From Amblyomma americanum (taxonomy: Eukaryota > Arthropoda > Arachnida > Ixodida > Ixodidae): DNA of 64,000 nt. Position 1 is the stretch's first letter. Each line of letters opens with the position of its first letter. The notes under the pieces were generated by a model, which was not told where the DNA came from, did no database searches, and saw only the letters and a list, made by a program, of their open reading frames with translations. The stretch is from contig NW_027526485.1 of NCBI RefSeq assembly GCF_052857255.1, positions 2,108,001 through 2,172,000 of the forward strand. Reading direction: 5' to 3'. Shown here piece by piece: positions 44,101 through 47,552 of the stretch. Made by a program: the position numbers and the translations under genes.

Positions 44101-45827
44101 TTTAACATAATAGCATTTTTTTTTAGTTTGCAGCGAATGTTAATTTTCTTGGAATAATTTCGAATACTTCTGGCATACAAAAAAGGTTGAACAGCACAAT
44201 AAGCATTTTCAAAATCACGCATTTTTCTGACACACAAAGCCAATACTTAAAGAAAAGAAAGCATTGAAGCTTTGTCAAGCTCATTGAAGCTGTGCTGACT
44301 TTCTGCAAAAATGGCCATAGGAAATTGGAGGAATCGACCTACATGCGGTGCCAACTTATTTGTGGGGTGTGGGGCCTATTTGTGGGACGTACGATTGTGT
44401 CGCCGCGCAGCAGTTGCTTTTCAGCAATAACTCCATGGACACCTGCTAGGCGTATGCACCACGTGCCCTGTGGCAGGAATCGCAAAGGGGCACCCATCTC
44501 TCATGCTAGCTCCTCCTGGTGCTTGCACCGTCACACTTGGTTAGCGGATCTCACGTAAAGAGTGACTGCAGTCAGCTCGGACTCATCCTGTGGAAGTCAA
44601 GGGAACCGCGTATCCTCCAATCGATGCGTAACGCAGGTGCAGATCTGGGTGCCACGTGCATGTGCGAACCAGCTCCAGCATACAAGCGGGCGAGCAGGCA
44701 CGCAGTGCATATGCCTGGTCCATGGAGTTGGGTCTTTGGCTGCACGCATGCGCCGCAGTGCCATCCCAGAGGAGACCGTTTCAGAAACACCATTCGCTCG
44801 AGATGAACACCTGTGTGGCTGGCAGTGGCGAAGAGGACGAACGGTTGTGCTGGATAGAACGCTTGAGATCCTGGCCTCGGCCTGTCACTGTCGACGCTGC
44901 TTCGCCACTATCTCGCCAGTCCTCTAATAAATGTGGCCGACTATATATGACACAAGATTCGTAAGTATCAAATGTTTGCCCACCCCAACAAGAAATGCCC
45001 ATTTCGGGACGATAGTGTTAAATCGCATTGACAATTTTAACTCGTGGAAATGAGATCCAAAATATGACTGTGAACTTTTCGCATGGGACATTGAAAGTTA
45101 ACGGAGGCAAGCACTGCTGCCGATATTTGTCAACAAACTGTGGCCAAAAACGCCAAGGTTGGGGGGGAACCGGTGGTAGCTTTCCAATAATCCATAGGGG
45201 AGCTCCCTTCCCTTTGATACTCCAATGCCTTGTCTGTGCTGCGTGTGTGCAAGGTAATAACATTCGCACTTGCATGCTCCGAGGTCCATAATTATTCTTT
45301 CATCTGGAACACATGATGAATTCCTTTAACGATAACTGGGCACGAGAAAATGTCGTAGTTCCCTTTTGACTGCATTTGACTCAACCGATCAATGCTTAAC
45401 TTGTCCATGTTACCACACTGAGGTAGCGCATGAAAAATACTCATAATCTGTCTACTGCAATGCTACATTTAATAACAGTGCTTGCCTGCTTCCTGCACAA
45501 GAATATGGAAACCGCCTACAACAACAAGTAGACATACACTGCAGGCCCCTATTGGGTGCCAATGGCGAAATTAAACCTCAATACAGCAAAACAGACACAC
45601 AGATGACACCTCTCAACTACATTTGAGCACGAGCAAGGTGCAGCACTTCCTGCAACAGAGCCACAGCAGCAGCCAAAGAACATGCAATGAGGCCCAGAGG
45701 GAGAGATCATGCCGAATACAGAACAAGCACGTACATCGGGGTCCTTATCATCGGGCAGGATCATCTGGTTGGGGCCCTTGGGAAGCAGCTTCCCAAAAAT
45801 GCCCCCCAGCCAACTCTTGCCAGCCAC
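4992..45827 (-). CDS. Sec16: Sec16, ER-exit-site/COPII scaffold protein: six C-terminal exons
   Basis: Sec16 is a large peripheral ER membrane protein that marks ER exit sites and scaffolds COPII assembly. Six minus-strand exons (93, 103, 63, 147, 98 and 132 nt) join to 211 codons plus a stop, with AG/GT borders and compatible phases (0,1,1,1,0). The product carries, in order, a tryptophan/glycine-rich stretch, [27 protein letters not shown] and a proline-rich tail. The LPDDK-IVWDE block and YVDVLNP are recognised landmarks of animal Sec16A downstream of the ACE1 domain. Introns are 22,935, 11,794, 1,017, 2,813 and 1,641 nt, the first two mostly transposons. Upstream exons with the ACE1 domain and N-terminus are not in the window. 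The identification rests on motif memory; no alignment was run. Confidence 0.85.
5124..6764 (-). other. Sec16: Sec16 last intron
   Basis: This 1,641-nt intron runs from the donor GTAAGT at 6,759-6,764 to the acceptor at 5,124. It contains A/T-rich low-complexity DNA near 5,180-5,250 with repeated CTTACATAATG-like units. No transposon, SINE or further exon was recognised in it. Confidence 0.6.
6765..6862 (-). CDS. Sec16: Sec16 exon, proline-rich segment
   Basis: The acceptor is CTCTCTCTGCAG (minus strand) immediately above 6,862 and the donor is GTAAGT just below 6,765. With one base carried from the preceding exon it encodes 33 residues, including [14 protein letters not shown] and a run of six prolines ending ETVSY. 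Proline-rich, low-complexity sequence is typical of the Sec16 C-terminal half. The 98-nt length with phase 1 in and phase 0 out fits both neighbours. A PLE insertion begins only 40 nt upstream of its acceptor. Confidence 0.75.
6903..9253 (+). mobile_element. Penelope-like element 1 (PLE-1), complete ends, 8-bp TSD
   Basis: CAGATTCC is duplicated at 6,895-6,902 and 9,254-9,261, bounding the insertion exactly. The left end carries GGGCTAGTTGGT (6,916-6,927) followed by an inverted copy (about 6,930-6,990) of the 3' tail at about 9,195-9,253. The body encodes a decayed RT plus GIY-YIG protein. The element fills 2,351 of the 2,813 nt of its host Sec16 intron and is antisense to the gene. Confidence 0.85.
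6996..9107 (+). pseudogene. PLE-1 RT / GIY-YIG endonuclease, frameshifted
   Basis: Frame fragments at 6,996-7,343, 7,277-7,867, 7,783-8,337, 8,414-8,878 and 8,823-9,107 together cover a PLE polyprotein. Visible in order: an N-terminal region ([15 protein letters not shown]), RT blocks ([29 protein letters not shown]), a degenerate catalytic box HVDDY in place of YADD, the post-RT segment [11 protein letters not shown], and a GIY-YIG core ([20 protein letters not shown]). PLEs insert by target-primed reverse transcription using the GIY-YIG nuclease. At least four frameshifts and the altered RT box make this copy inactive. Confidence 0.85.
9348..9581 (-). mobile_element. Ruka-type tRNA-derived SINE
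   Basis: The 12-bp repeat AGACAAAAAGAA flanks it (9,336-9,347 and 9,582-9,593). Read on the minus strand it starts with a tRNA-like head containing an A box (TGGCTCAGTGGTTA) and a B box (GGTTCGATCCC), followed by the body GATGGAGGCGAAATTCTAGA and the 3' end TTTGGGACGTTAAACCC. These parts match the Ruka SINE family described from Rhipicephalus ticks. It lies in a Sec16 intron. Confidence 0.85.
9676..9822 (-). CDS. Sec16: Sec16 exon with the YVDVLNP motif
   Basis: The minus-strand acceptor ACATGTGCAG sits above 9,822 and the donor GTGAGT below 9,676. With one carried base at each end it encodes [16 protein letters not shown] and then a proline/glutamine/glycine-rich stretch ending [10 protein letters not shown]. 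In vertebrate SEC16A a YVDVLNPSG-type motif follows the IVWDE block at a similar distance, which makes this the most diagnostic exon after 22,697. Length is 147 nt, phase 1 at both ends. Confidence 0.85.
9915..10091 (-). mobile_element. tRNA-headed SINE, second family
   Basis: Read on the minus strand it starts GTCCCGGTTAGCTCAATTGC (A box) and carries a B box (GGGTTCGAACCCCGG) about 50 nt later. It then continues past the tRNA-like 3' end into an unrelated body (GAATTTTTCTTTAAC ... GTCAATGAATAATTACTCC). The acceptor arms still pair (GTCCCGG with CCAGGAC, one mismatch), but the middle does not form a convincing anticodon arm. I therefore call a SINE rather than a tRNA gene. The low-coordinate boundary is approximate. 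Confidence 0.7.
10840..10902 (-). CDS. Sec16: Sec16 exon (63 nt)
   Basis: The acceptor CGTCTCTTCTAG is at 10,903 and the donor GTGAGT below 10,840 on the minus strand. It enters and leaves in phase 1, encoding [22 protein letters not shown] basic, proline/glycine-containing link between IVWDE and YVDVLNP is what the family shows at this point. The small size makes it weak alone; its phase and position between two diagnostic exons support it. Confidence 0.75.
10903..12968. other. Sec16 intron, transposon-poor part
   Basis: This is the start of the 11.8-kb intron. I see no recognisable coding domain. It holds a perfect 61-bp palindrome at 12,051-12,111 followed by partial repeats of the same unit and two copies of ACCACGAAGCGAC (about 12,135-12,175). 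A long frame beginning at 12,789 runs into LINE A but has no recognisable content before 12,969. Confidence 0.5.
12051..12111. repeat. Perfect 30-bp-arm palindrome
   Basis: AGAGCAAAAGAACTTGTCAC plus ten further bases at 12,051-12,080 is followed by its exact reverse complement at 12,082-12,111, with one base between. Immediately after it, AAACTGCCAGTTTTAGTGTG repeats the central part once more. No flanking target duplication was found, and it lacks the PLE end motif, so it differs from the mini-PLEs. Confidence 0.9.
12969..13661 (+). repeat. 5' tandem monomers of LINE A, S(US)2
   Basis: A 57-bp block S (GGGCTCGGTAGCTG ... TTTCACAATGCAG) occurs at 12,969-13,025 and ends two further units at 13,343 and 13,661. 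The unit length is exactly 318 bp both times. After the last S the sequence changes to GTTAGTAATAAG, the unique LINE body. S contains CTAAT, a pyrimidine tract and CAG, resembling a 3' splice site, and its last junction CAG/GTTAGT resembles a 5' splice site. Confidence 0.9.
13656..14318 (+). CDS. LINE A ORF1 with N-terminal 2A-like peptide
   Basis: I chose the ATG at 13,656, inside the last S block, because it begins just before the unique LINE body; the frame is open upstream to 12,789 through the monomers. It encodes a hydrophobic leader of about 45 residues, then [11 protein letters not shown] at 13,791-13,820, then a coiled-coil region rich in leucine, lysine and glutamate. The last part has [13 protein letters not shown], like the RNA-binding region of ORF1 proteins. 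2A-like sequences are known in ORF1 of several APE-type LINEs, where they cause ribosomal skipping. The frame stops at 14,318; codons for the C-terminal part continue in another frame to about 14,515, so a frameshift has occurred near 14,280. Confidence 0.75.
   Translation: MQVSNKFSLFVKKTSNYFLMPLASPQYYCSIAAECSRVLRFLLLLSGDVETNPGPDHYDTILSELQKLTTGQATLISDLQDIKHQLKTTRTTLTDLNKRMDTLESHYPTLSTLHSEIDALKTLNTELACKIDKLAARMDDAENRSRCNNLIFYNIPDTNPTETYADSEETVIRHCSTQLGFAIEPNLIERDHRLGCHSTDRTGQSSLNSPHQKLKKAPFP
14432..17337 (+). pseudogene. LINE A ORF2: AP endonuclease and reverse transcriptase, broken
   Basis: Endonuclease pieces are at 14,560-14,779 ([12 protein letters not shown]) and 14,875-15,057 ([20 protein letters not shown]). 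RT is at 15,620-16,549 ([43 protein letters not shown]) and continues at 16,631-16,873 and 16,897-17,337 (the RT thumb and a C-terminal DWNSLPNNV). The catalytic box reads FADG instead of FADD at about 16,530 and is followed by a stop, so RT activity is lost. The residual ORF1 C-terminus and the endonuclease share one frame without a stop. Confidence 0.85.
17910..18417 (+). pseudogene. Old PLE remnant (RT fragment), PLE-2a
   Basis: A frame at 18,064-18,417 encodes RT blocks [39 protein letters not shown] and [11 protein letters not shown]; upstream codons (VSVDVEELF) to about 17,910 are in another frame. It ends where the next PLE begins with GGGCTAGTTGGG at 18,419. It is clearly diverged from that element, so it is an older, different PLE. 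YVDD keeps both catalytic aspartates. Its left boundary is uncertain. Confidence 0.75.
18418..21345 (+). mobile_element. Penelope-like element 2b (PLE-2b), nearly intact
   Basis: The left end has the PLE motif GGGCTAGTTGGG (18,419-18,430) and the right end has AATAAA (21,259), AGTCAGCGC (21,274-21,282), an A-poor stretch and GCGCTG (21,320-21,325). It carries one long open frame. No obvious inverted tail follows the left motif, unlike PLE-1, so it may be slightly 5'-truncated. I could not find an unambiguous target duplication. Confidence 0.8.
18449..20824 (+). CDS. PLE-2b RT / GIY-YIG endonuclease, open frame
   Basis: This is a 791-codon frame with no interruption. Seen in order: N-terminal region with [18 protein letters not shown] (from about residue 70), [14 protein letters not shown] core [13 protein letters not shown] and [19 protein letters not shown], the catalytic box [11 protein letters not shown] near residue 472, [20 protein letters not shown], a cysteine-containing linker, and a GIY-YIG nuclease ([20 protein letters not shown] near residue 690, followed by [10 protein letters not shown]). 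All recognised catalytic motifs look intact. The start is uncertain: the frame is open from 18,359 inside the older PLE remnant, and an ATG at 18,449 is the first inside this element. It could be a recently active copy. Confidence 0.85.
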   Translation: MAALVHQISSTLGSFLSSMSKQNAAITCVNLIAISTCKARILSFHIKKKIVPFEVRVLFGPVEPSWGHVRRMCKILKSELWRQVRLFQDWQGVFAPQRPHSTGVSCRYYEYKKLAAQSAEFLWHQYRLRLPVRKKEVKSSTTNVTVLGGACISSQDLKVLQKGPKFSFQPPSNKYQLLAMVRQLAQRVPEQDKARVIGDGVDVLRRCGASLTHAKPPIVSIAKRLKEGNLMALQSDKEGGFVILPDHLYKEKAEVALEKNFKKVQFRPSRQKTLALKLLTSFQLDRIRSSAEKARDCFLEVFFTGKTHKPDCPLRTIISEKGTWQAEVGAYLQRHLNGLPLDDPFLVRNSSEVLQRFKGSSDATTGFTIDVEDLFYSVPHGGLYAAVRDVIQQSGEVRFQNSSGVSSDNFLRLLQFYLESTVVQYSGQYFVQRNGVCIGSSIAPVLCDIYLAAADKRISQVLPGEVVHSVFRYADDFMIVLRSCPPGSLERVILEIVALFKSHFGGLNFTCEPPRGKDVQFLDVLFSFEQTHLCWTYNPRSKKGLLPHDSAHSKLIKRGIVSSAIQAALTKSCPHSMQSSVNNQVQRLYSAGYSPTLVSSVSETLLQKLKVQGKDAGKLEQAKRPPLAVIPYLHKLSHNLKKVAKRNNVNLVFSAPCKLSQVCTLLTKQKKKVCPIRHVKPLTHCATCVIYEIPLKCGRVYIGQTGRCLNERLFEHRRRVRNKSGGHLDDHCKSCKGCEPCYTRTVVRARAQTENERVIIEARMIAKAGDKCVSTPSILLTDKESSFLGPL
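21421..21660 (-). mobile_element. LINE 3' end fragment, CR1-like
   Basis: On the minus strand the segment ends with a GGCCTCGCACTGAGGCC stem-loop, then GGCAATACTTGATAAATAAA, an AATA-type tail. The same layout ends LINE B and the fragment at 52,072. No coding sequence is recognisable and the 5' limit is a guess. Confidence 0.5.
22697..22799 (-). CDS. Sec16: Sec16 exon with the IVWDE motif
   Basis: The minus-strand acceptor TCTTGGCTGCAG ends at 22,800 and the donor GTGAGT begins at 22,696. It enters in phase 0 and leaves in phase 1, encoding [19 protein letters not shown], then [15 protein letters not shown]. Animal Sec16 proteins have IVWDEKKKRWVN directly after LPDDKN, and here LPDDKDPD is the end of the exon at 45,735. 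This exon was the strongest evidence for the gene identity. Confidence 0.88.
22800..23229. other. Sec16 intron before the RTE nest
   Basis: This is upstream intron sequence adjacent to the IVWDE exon. It contains no recognised repeat or coding domain. The left limit of the following RTE element cannot be placed precisely. Confidence 0.4.
23230..24586 (+). pseudogene. RTE endonuclease part
   Basis: Frames at about 23,290-23,570 ([19 protein letters not shown]), 23,787-24,170 ([33 protein letters not shown]) and 24,143-24,397 represent the AP endonuclease and the linker to RT. The 213-bp mariner-type MITE at 23,571 interrupts it. It ends at GGAGGTAG (24,579-24,586), the left copy of the duplication made by LINE G. 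Confidence 0.8.
23571..23783. mobile_element. Mariner-type MITE (213 bp)
   Basis: It is flanked by TA (23,569-23,570 and 23,784-23,785). Its ends are inverted repeats: CAGGGTCGGTCAAAAGTTCC on the left and CAGTGTAAGTCAAAAGTTCC on the reverse complement of the right, the match continuing through CAGGCC. It has no coding capacity. The TA duplication and CAG... ends fit Tc1/mariner. It interrupts the RTE endonuclease frame, and the codons continue after it. Confidence 0.85.
24587..25072 (-). pseudogene. LINE G 3' end
   Basis: Minus-strand codons [16 protein letters not shown] and [20 protein letters not shown] belong to the region after RNase H in I/R1-like LINEs (LRIGHTRLTH-type). They are followed by a degraded 3' UTR. 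This continues the RNase H frame that stops at the right edge of LINE B. Confidence 0.75.
25073..26770 (+). repeat. 5' tandem monomers of LINE B, S(US)6, 273-bp period
   Basis: A 60-bp block S (GGGCACGGCGGACCTGGG ... ACGTTCTGCAG) starts the array. The U+S unit then repeats six times, with S ends at 25,132, 25,405, 25,678, 25,951, 26,224, 26,497 and 26,770, a constant 273 bp with no indel. Because 273 is 3 x 91, one frame stays open across most of the array as a 91-residue repeat (a point stop is present near 25,507). The last S is followed by GTTAGTAGC and the unique body. Confidence 0.95.
26709..27650 (+). pseudogene. LINE B ORF1 with 2A-like peptide
   Basis: From the last S block the frame encodes a hydrophobic leader ([20 protein letters not shown]), then [10 protein letters not shown] at 26,892-26,921, then a coiled coil ([19 protein letters not shown]) and an RNA-binding region with [19 protein letters not shown]. 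Near 27,370 the frame shifts and continues at 27,367-27,633 ([18 protein letters not shown]). The frame start at 26,709 is not ATG. The leader-2A-coiled-coil order is the same as in LINE A. Confidence 0.75.
27650..30807 (+). pseudogene. LINE B ORF2: AP endonuclease and reverse transcriptase, broken
   Basis: Endonuclease pieces lie at about 27,660-28,085 ([22 protein letters not shown]) and, after the inserted LINE fragment, at 28,637-29,362 ([28 protein letters not shown]). RT is in 29,363-29,752 ([19 protein letters not shown]), 29,753-29,955 ([13 protein letters not shown]) and 29,956-30,807 ([26 protein letters not shown] with FADD intact, [14 protein letters not shown]). Frameshifts near 29,740 and a stop near 29,917 break it. 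Confidence 0.85.
28086..28630 (-). mobile_element. LINE fragment (I/R1-like 3' end) inside LINE B ORF2
   Basis: Minus-strand codons at 28,152-28,385 read [20 protein letters not shown], the C-terminal cysteine/histidine region that follows RNase H in I/R1-like LINEs. The minus-strand 3' end near 28,090 is ATAATAAATGTTTTATCTCT. LINE B codons stop at GVDW before it and resume at [13 protein letters not shown] after it. No target duplication was resolved. Confidence 0.7.
30986..32368 (-). pseudogene. LINE G RT C-terminus and RNase H, broken
   Basis: The minus-strand frame 31,793-32,350 begins [14 protein letters not shown] (RT catalytic YVDD) and continues through the thumb ([36 protein letters not shown]). 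Frame 31,384-31,779 reaches [18 protein letters not shown], the first RNase H block. Further codons at about 31,260-31,090 give [10 protein letters not shown] and [14 protein letters not shown], later RNase H blocks. Several stops are present. RT with a C-terminal RNase H places it in the I/R1 group. Confidence 0.85.
32369..33847 (+). pseudogene. RTE reverse transcriptase, middle part
   Basis: Codons run from [20 protein letters not shown] (32,388) through [40 protein letters not shown] and [11 protein letters not shown] (catalytic FADD changed to FPDD) to the KRKVYN region at 33,820. There are stops in many places. A SINE sits at 33,428 and the palindromic PLE follows at 33,848. Equivalent sequence in better condition lies at 42,926-43,808. 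Confidence 0.8.
33428..33616 (+). mobile_element. Ruka-type SINE, 5'-truncated, 11-bp TSD
   Basis: AACAGTCTAGC is duplicated at 33,417-33,427 and 33,617-33,627. It starts inside the tRNA-like head (GGGTTCAATCCCGG, B box) and continues with the Ruka body GAAGGCGAAATTCTAGA and the 3' end TTTGGGACGTTAAACCCC. The related RTE at 43,150 lacks it, confirming the insertion site. Confidence 0.85.
33848..35655 (-). pseudogene. PLE-3 left arm: RT C-terminal half and GIY-YIG (minus)
   Basis: Frames 35,020-35,634 and 34,543-34,860 encode [32 protein letters not shown] (RT box intact) and, after a frame change, [18 protein letters not shown] of the GIY-YIG nuclease. Upstream, codons [15 protein letters not shown] are joined abruptly to [12 protein letters not shown], so roughly 50 residues before the RT core are deleted. 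There is no N-terminal half. Confidence 0.85.
35656..37493 (+). pseudogene. PLE-3 right arm: RT C-terminal half and GIY-YIG (plus)
   Basis: It starts near 35,656 with [13 protein letters not shown] and keeps [19 protein letters not shown], which the left arm lacks. A stop replaces the tryptophan in FVSWND at about 35,846. It then matches the left arm almost exactly: [32 protein letters not shown] with a stop at 36,347, and the GIY-YIG frame at 36,507-36,824. The tail has AATAAA (37,408), AGTCAGCGC (37,426) and GCGCTG (37,476). Both arms share the stop after LAAG. Confidence 0.85.
37494..38240 (+). pseudogene. RTE C-terminal part and GAT tail
   Basis: Codons continue from [19 protein letters not shown] across the 331-bp insert to [31 protein letters not shown], and [20 protein letters not shown] sequence. 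The end is GTGGGTGTAGCATGGCTGAC and then GATGATGATG. This C-terminal region and tail match 43,380-43,808, confirming the same family. Confidence 0.8.
37590..37920 (+). mobile_element. Unidentified 331-bp insertion in the RTE
   Basis: The RTE codons are interrupted after CCATGGAAAGAAAA and resume at ATGATAGGTGTAACG; the second RTE copy (43,450-43,475) has no interruption there. AAAATG flanks the insert (37,584-37,589 and 37,921-37,926). The insert is GC-rich in its second half, contains a run of C near 37,742, and ends GCTATCGCTAC. I see no pol III boxes, no terminal inverted repeats and no coding domain. Confidence 0.7.
38241..38659. other. Sec16 intron, unassigned
   Basis: This AT-moderate stretch between the RTE tail and the mini-PLE shows no recognised repeat or domain. 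AAGTGGGATAT at 38,649-38,659 is the left target duplication of the mini-PLE. Confidence 0.4.
38660..38814 (+). mobile_element. Foldback mini-PLE (155 bp), 11-bp TSD
   Basis: AAGTGGGATAT is duplicated exactly (38,649-38,659 and 38,815-38,825). After GGGCTAGTTGGT (38,676-38,687) it consists of an inverted tail (AGAAAACATAGCGCAGAAAG ...) and the direct tail (... TCCTTTTTGCGCTATGTTTT) with a short centre built from GTCCT repeats. No coding body exists. It has the same end motifs and polarity as PLE-1, which also has an inverted tail at its left end. Confidence 0.85.
39019..39257 (+). mobile_element. Ruka-type SINE, full length, 10-bp TSD
   Basis: AGTAAAACCT is duplicated at 39,009-39,018 and 39,258-39,267. 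The head contains GTGGCTCAGTGGTTATGG (A box) and GTGGTTCGATCCCAGCC (B box), and the body and 3' end (TTTGGGATGTTAAACCCC) are diverged but complete. It lies within a few tens of bp of the Tigger 1 left end. Confidence 0.85.
39314..41162 (-). mobile_element. Tigger 1, pogo/Tigger-like DNA transposon
   Basis: The ends are inverted repeats (CCGTATTTACTCGCGTAATC at the left; CCGTATTTACTCGCATAATG on the reverse complement of the right), flanked by TA (39,312-39,313 and 41,163-41,164). The left end has a second, inverted version of the terminal motif about 50 nt inside, and the right end a tandem second copy (GTGCGAGCATTACGCGA). A degraded minus-strand transposase fills the centre. Confidence 0.88.
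39622..40860 (-). pseudogene. Tigger 1 transposase, frameshifted
   Basis: The minus-strand start ATG at 40,858-40,860 gives [20 protein letters not shown], a helix-turn-helix DNA-binding start of the CENP-B/Tigger type. A second DNA-binding block follows ([20 protein letters not shown]). The DDE core shows NADQTPL (first Asp), [10 protein letters not shown] (second Asp) and [14 protein letters not shown] (third Asp), then an acidic tail ([14 protein letters not shown]). At least four frame changes occur among 40,800, 40,470, 40,260 and 40,040. Confidence 0.85.
41769..41844. repeat. Inverted repeat with 33-bp arms and poly(A) loop
   Basis: AACCTAAAAGGCAGGATGCA with 13 further bases at 41,769-41,801 is followed, after an A-run of about 10 nt, by its reverse complement at 41,812-41,844. 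It lies directly against a PLE 3' fragment that begins about 41,846. It may be a third foldback tail, but it lacks the GCGC borders and the ACCAACTAGCCC motif, so I keep it separate. Confidence 0.85.
41846..42077 (+). mobile_element. PLE 3' fragment (UTR and tail only)
   Basis: It contains AATAAA at 41,981-41,986, AGTCGGCGC at 41,997-42,005, an A-poor stretch of ~40 nt, GCGCTG at 42,042-42,047 and ACCAACTCGCCC at 42,066-42,077. These are the ordered 3'-terminal parts of the PLEs in this window. There is no coding sequence. Confidence 0.75.
42078..42925. other. Sec16 intron, unassigned, with CA-rich repeat
   Basis: No gene is visible. Positions 42,358-42,425 contain CCAGACACACAGCAGCA twice around a (CA)n stretch and an inverted partner (CACTGCTGTGTGTCC). 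The rest shows no recognised element. Confidence 0.45.
42926..43778 (+). CDS. RTE reverse transcriptase, C-terminal part, frame intact
   Basis: About 283 open codons cover the second half of [22 protein letters not shown] is the catalytic box, followed by the thumb ([20 protein letters not shown]), [31 protein letters not shown] and [19 protein letters not shown], ending FALQWV and a stop. It lacks the endonuclease and the RT fingers, so it is not an autonomous gene. The conserved frame suggests a relatively recent insertion. Confidence 0.85.
42926..43808 (+). mobile_element. RTE (BovB-like) LINE, 5'-truncated copy
   Basis: It starts inside RT ([20 protein letters not shown]) and ends with GTGGGTGTAGTAAGGCTGAT and GATGAT repeats at about 43,808. 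It is the same family as the split element at 23,230-38,240 but has an undamaged frame over its whole coding length. Truncation is at the 5' end, as usual for LINEs. Confidence 0.88.
43809..45734. other. Sec16 intron next to the LPDDK exon
   Basis: I see nothing identifiable: no LINE, SINE or terminal-repeat signature and no further exon with matching phase. Open frames on both strands lack recognisable domains. Confidence 0.4.
45735..45827 (-). CDS. Sec16: Sec16 exon with the LPDDK motif (first exon in window)
   Basis: The 93-nt exon is phase 0 at both ends: [14 protein letters not shown], then [17 protein letters not shown]. The donor is GTACGT (below 45,735); the acceptor ATATCCGTAG is weak in pyrimidines. 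In animal Sec16 a tryptophan-containing Trp/Gly/Phe stretch precedes LPDDKN and is followed directly by IVWDE, which here begins the exon at 22,799. The join across the 22.9-kb intron recreates that order without a gap. Confidence 0.82.
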
Positions 45828-47176
45828 CTACGGATATACATTATCATCAACACACAGGGAGAAACATCCTGCAGTCAACTGGTGCACATCACCACCACCT
45901 TACCTTTTAAACAACACACACCACTACTGTGCAGCTTCACAGCCGCAGTGCCATTACACCCTTCCGAGCAGCTCACCACCCACAGTGCCCTTGCCTTGCA
46001 TGGTGGGGAACTCCTTAGTCGGCCACCCAATCTGTCTCTCATCAGACAAGTTCCAGGCTCATTACAAGTCACTAATATAGCTACGGAACAGCTACGAGAA
46101 CAAACACTGTTGCCTCCTCTTGGCAGAGTGGTTTTAGTGCCTCTGAAGTGAATATCACTCTACCTCAACGAAGAACTTGTTTCACTGCTCACATTTCAGG
46201 CTCATAACACAAATGCACATTCCTTCCTATGACTGCCATTAAACTAAGTGCACTCACTAAAATTGCACAGAAAATTTCACATCTTATTTTCAGCAACACT
46301 GATCTCATACAAAAGGTGAAGCTAGTCATATCACTAAACATCAAAGTAAGGCCATAATGTTCCTTCAGCAAATTTTTACACCATCGACATCAAGTTAATC
46401 ACTTGATTGATAGTCACTTTTTCCTTATTCTTTACTTTTGCAGAAAAAAAAAATCAAAATATGGTGGTCAACTCTTCTCAATTTTTCCACAAAAGAGAAC
46501 ACAATAGAAAGCAAAAGTTGACACAAAGACTTTTTTTTTTTTCACACATTTCGGCTCAAAAACCTGGCAGACAAAAACGCACTCCTGGTATGTACGTAGC
46601 ACAACTGGAAGTTTGTCTAAAGTGCAAATATAACACCTCCCCAAAGTTTCCCCAGTTGAGGACGCACTGATCAGCCCACACTTGCAAAGTGGACCCCTAC
46701 TGAAACAACAATAAACAACTACATTAGGAAGACATTGGAAATGGCATCCATTTCAAGCTACGATTTTGATAAGCCCAACACTGACACTAGCATTAAGTAT
46801 GATGCTAGCACTTAGCAACACAGTAAAAGCTCATTAACCTGACGTGGAAACTGAAAAAATTTAAATTAATTAAAAGTGCTGGTGATAAAGGGCACTCAGG
46901 ACCACTACGTTTTATTTGTAAAAGAAATTCACAACCGGTGTCTGCTTGTTTTCTTCGCATGAGATTGCCGTTATTCCATGTTTGAGCACTTCAACACACC
47001 TCTTCAGAACTAAACAACACACATGCGACATCACCTGCAAATGACAATGGCTGAACCCCCTCCCCCCCACTATTCCTTCTCGCAGTCATCTTCTGTGCCG
47101 GGATCAGCTACTTGTGCTATGAAGCCTCAGTGGAGCATTCAAAGGTGGCCTTCACCATAACAATGGGGTCATGAAA
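45828..47176. other. Sec16 upstream intron, unassigned
   Basis: No upstream Sec16 exon could be supported here. A minus-strand stretch near 45,990-46,060 (GWPTKEFPTMQGKGT) is open with a possible donor, but its acceptor side is poor. A (T)n run lies near 46,530. No transposon was recognised. Confidence 0.4.
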
Positions 47177-47458
47177 TGGCAGCAGCGGCAGCAGCGGGAC
47201 AGCACGGCTTACGCTGTGTCTCTTCTTCTATGCCTCGCAGATTGCCTATCGTCCGCCGGCCTCATCGATATATCGGCCGCCCATGATCATCCCGTAACAA
47301 GCCACGAGCCCGCTTTTACGTCACGGTCTACGTCATCACCATACCACGGTGCCTGCTCTACATAGACCCGACGCAAGCTCTGGGACGCTTCACTTGGCAG
47401 CGGCGGCAGCAGCAAGACAGCACGGCTTACGCTGTGTCCCTTCTTCTATGCCTCGCAG
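47177..47458 (+). repeat. 5' monomers of LINE C, S(US)1
   Basis: A 64-bp block S (TGGCAGCAGCGGCAGCAGC ... ATGCCTCGCAG) at 47,177-47,240 recurs at 47,395-47,458, a period of 218 bp. The first S is followed by ATTGCCTATCG and the second by GTTAGGCACTATG, the start of the unique body. The S end has a long pyrimidine tract and CAG, like a 3' splice site. Confidence 0.9.
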
Positions 47459-47552
47459 GTTAGGCACTATGTGCGACTGAATTATTCATGTTGCTTTTTT
47501 TTCTGCTGTTGCTACTGCCAAAGTCATTTTTTCTGTGTCTGTTTTTGCTGCA

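Noticed and set aside
45990..46060. Additional upstream Sec16 exon (GWPTKEFPTMQGKGT)
   Set aside because: A phase-0 donor is possible, but the acceptor lacks a pyrimidine tract and the residues match no family landmark.
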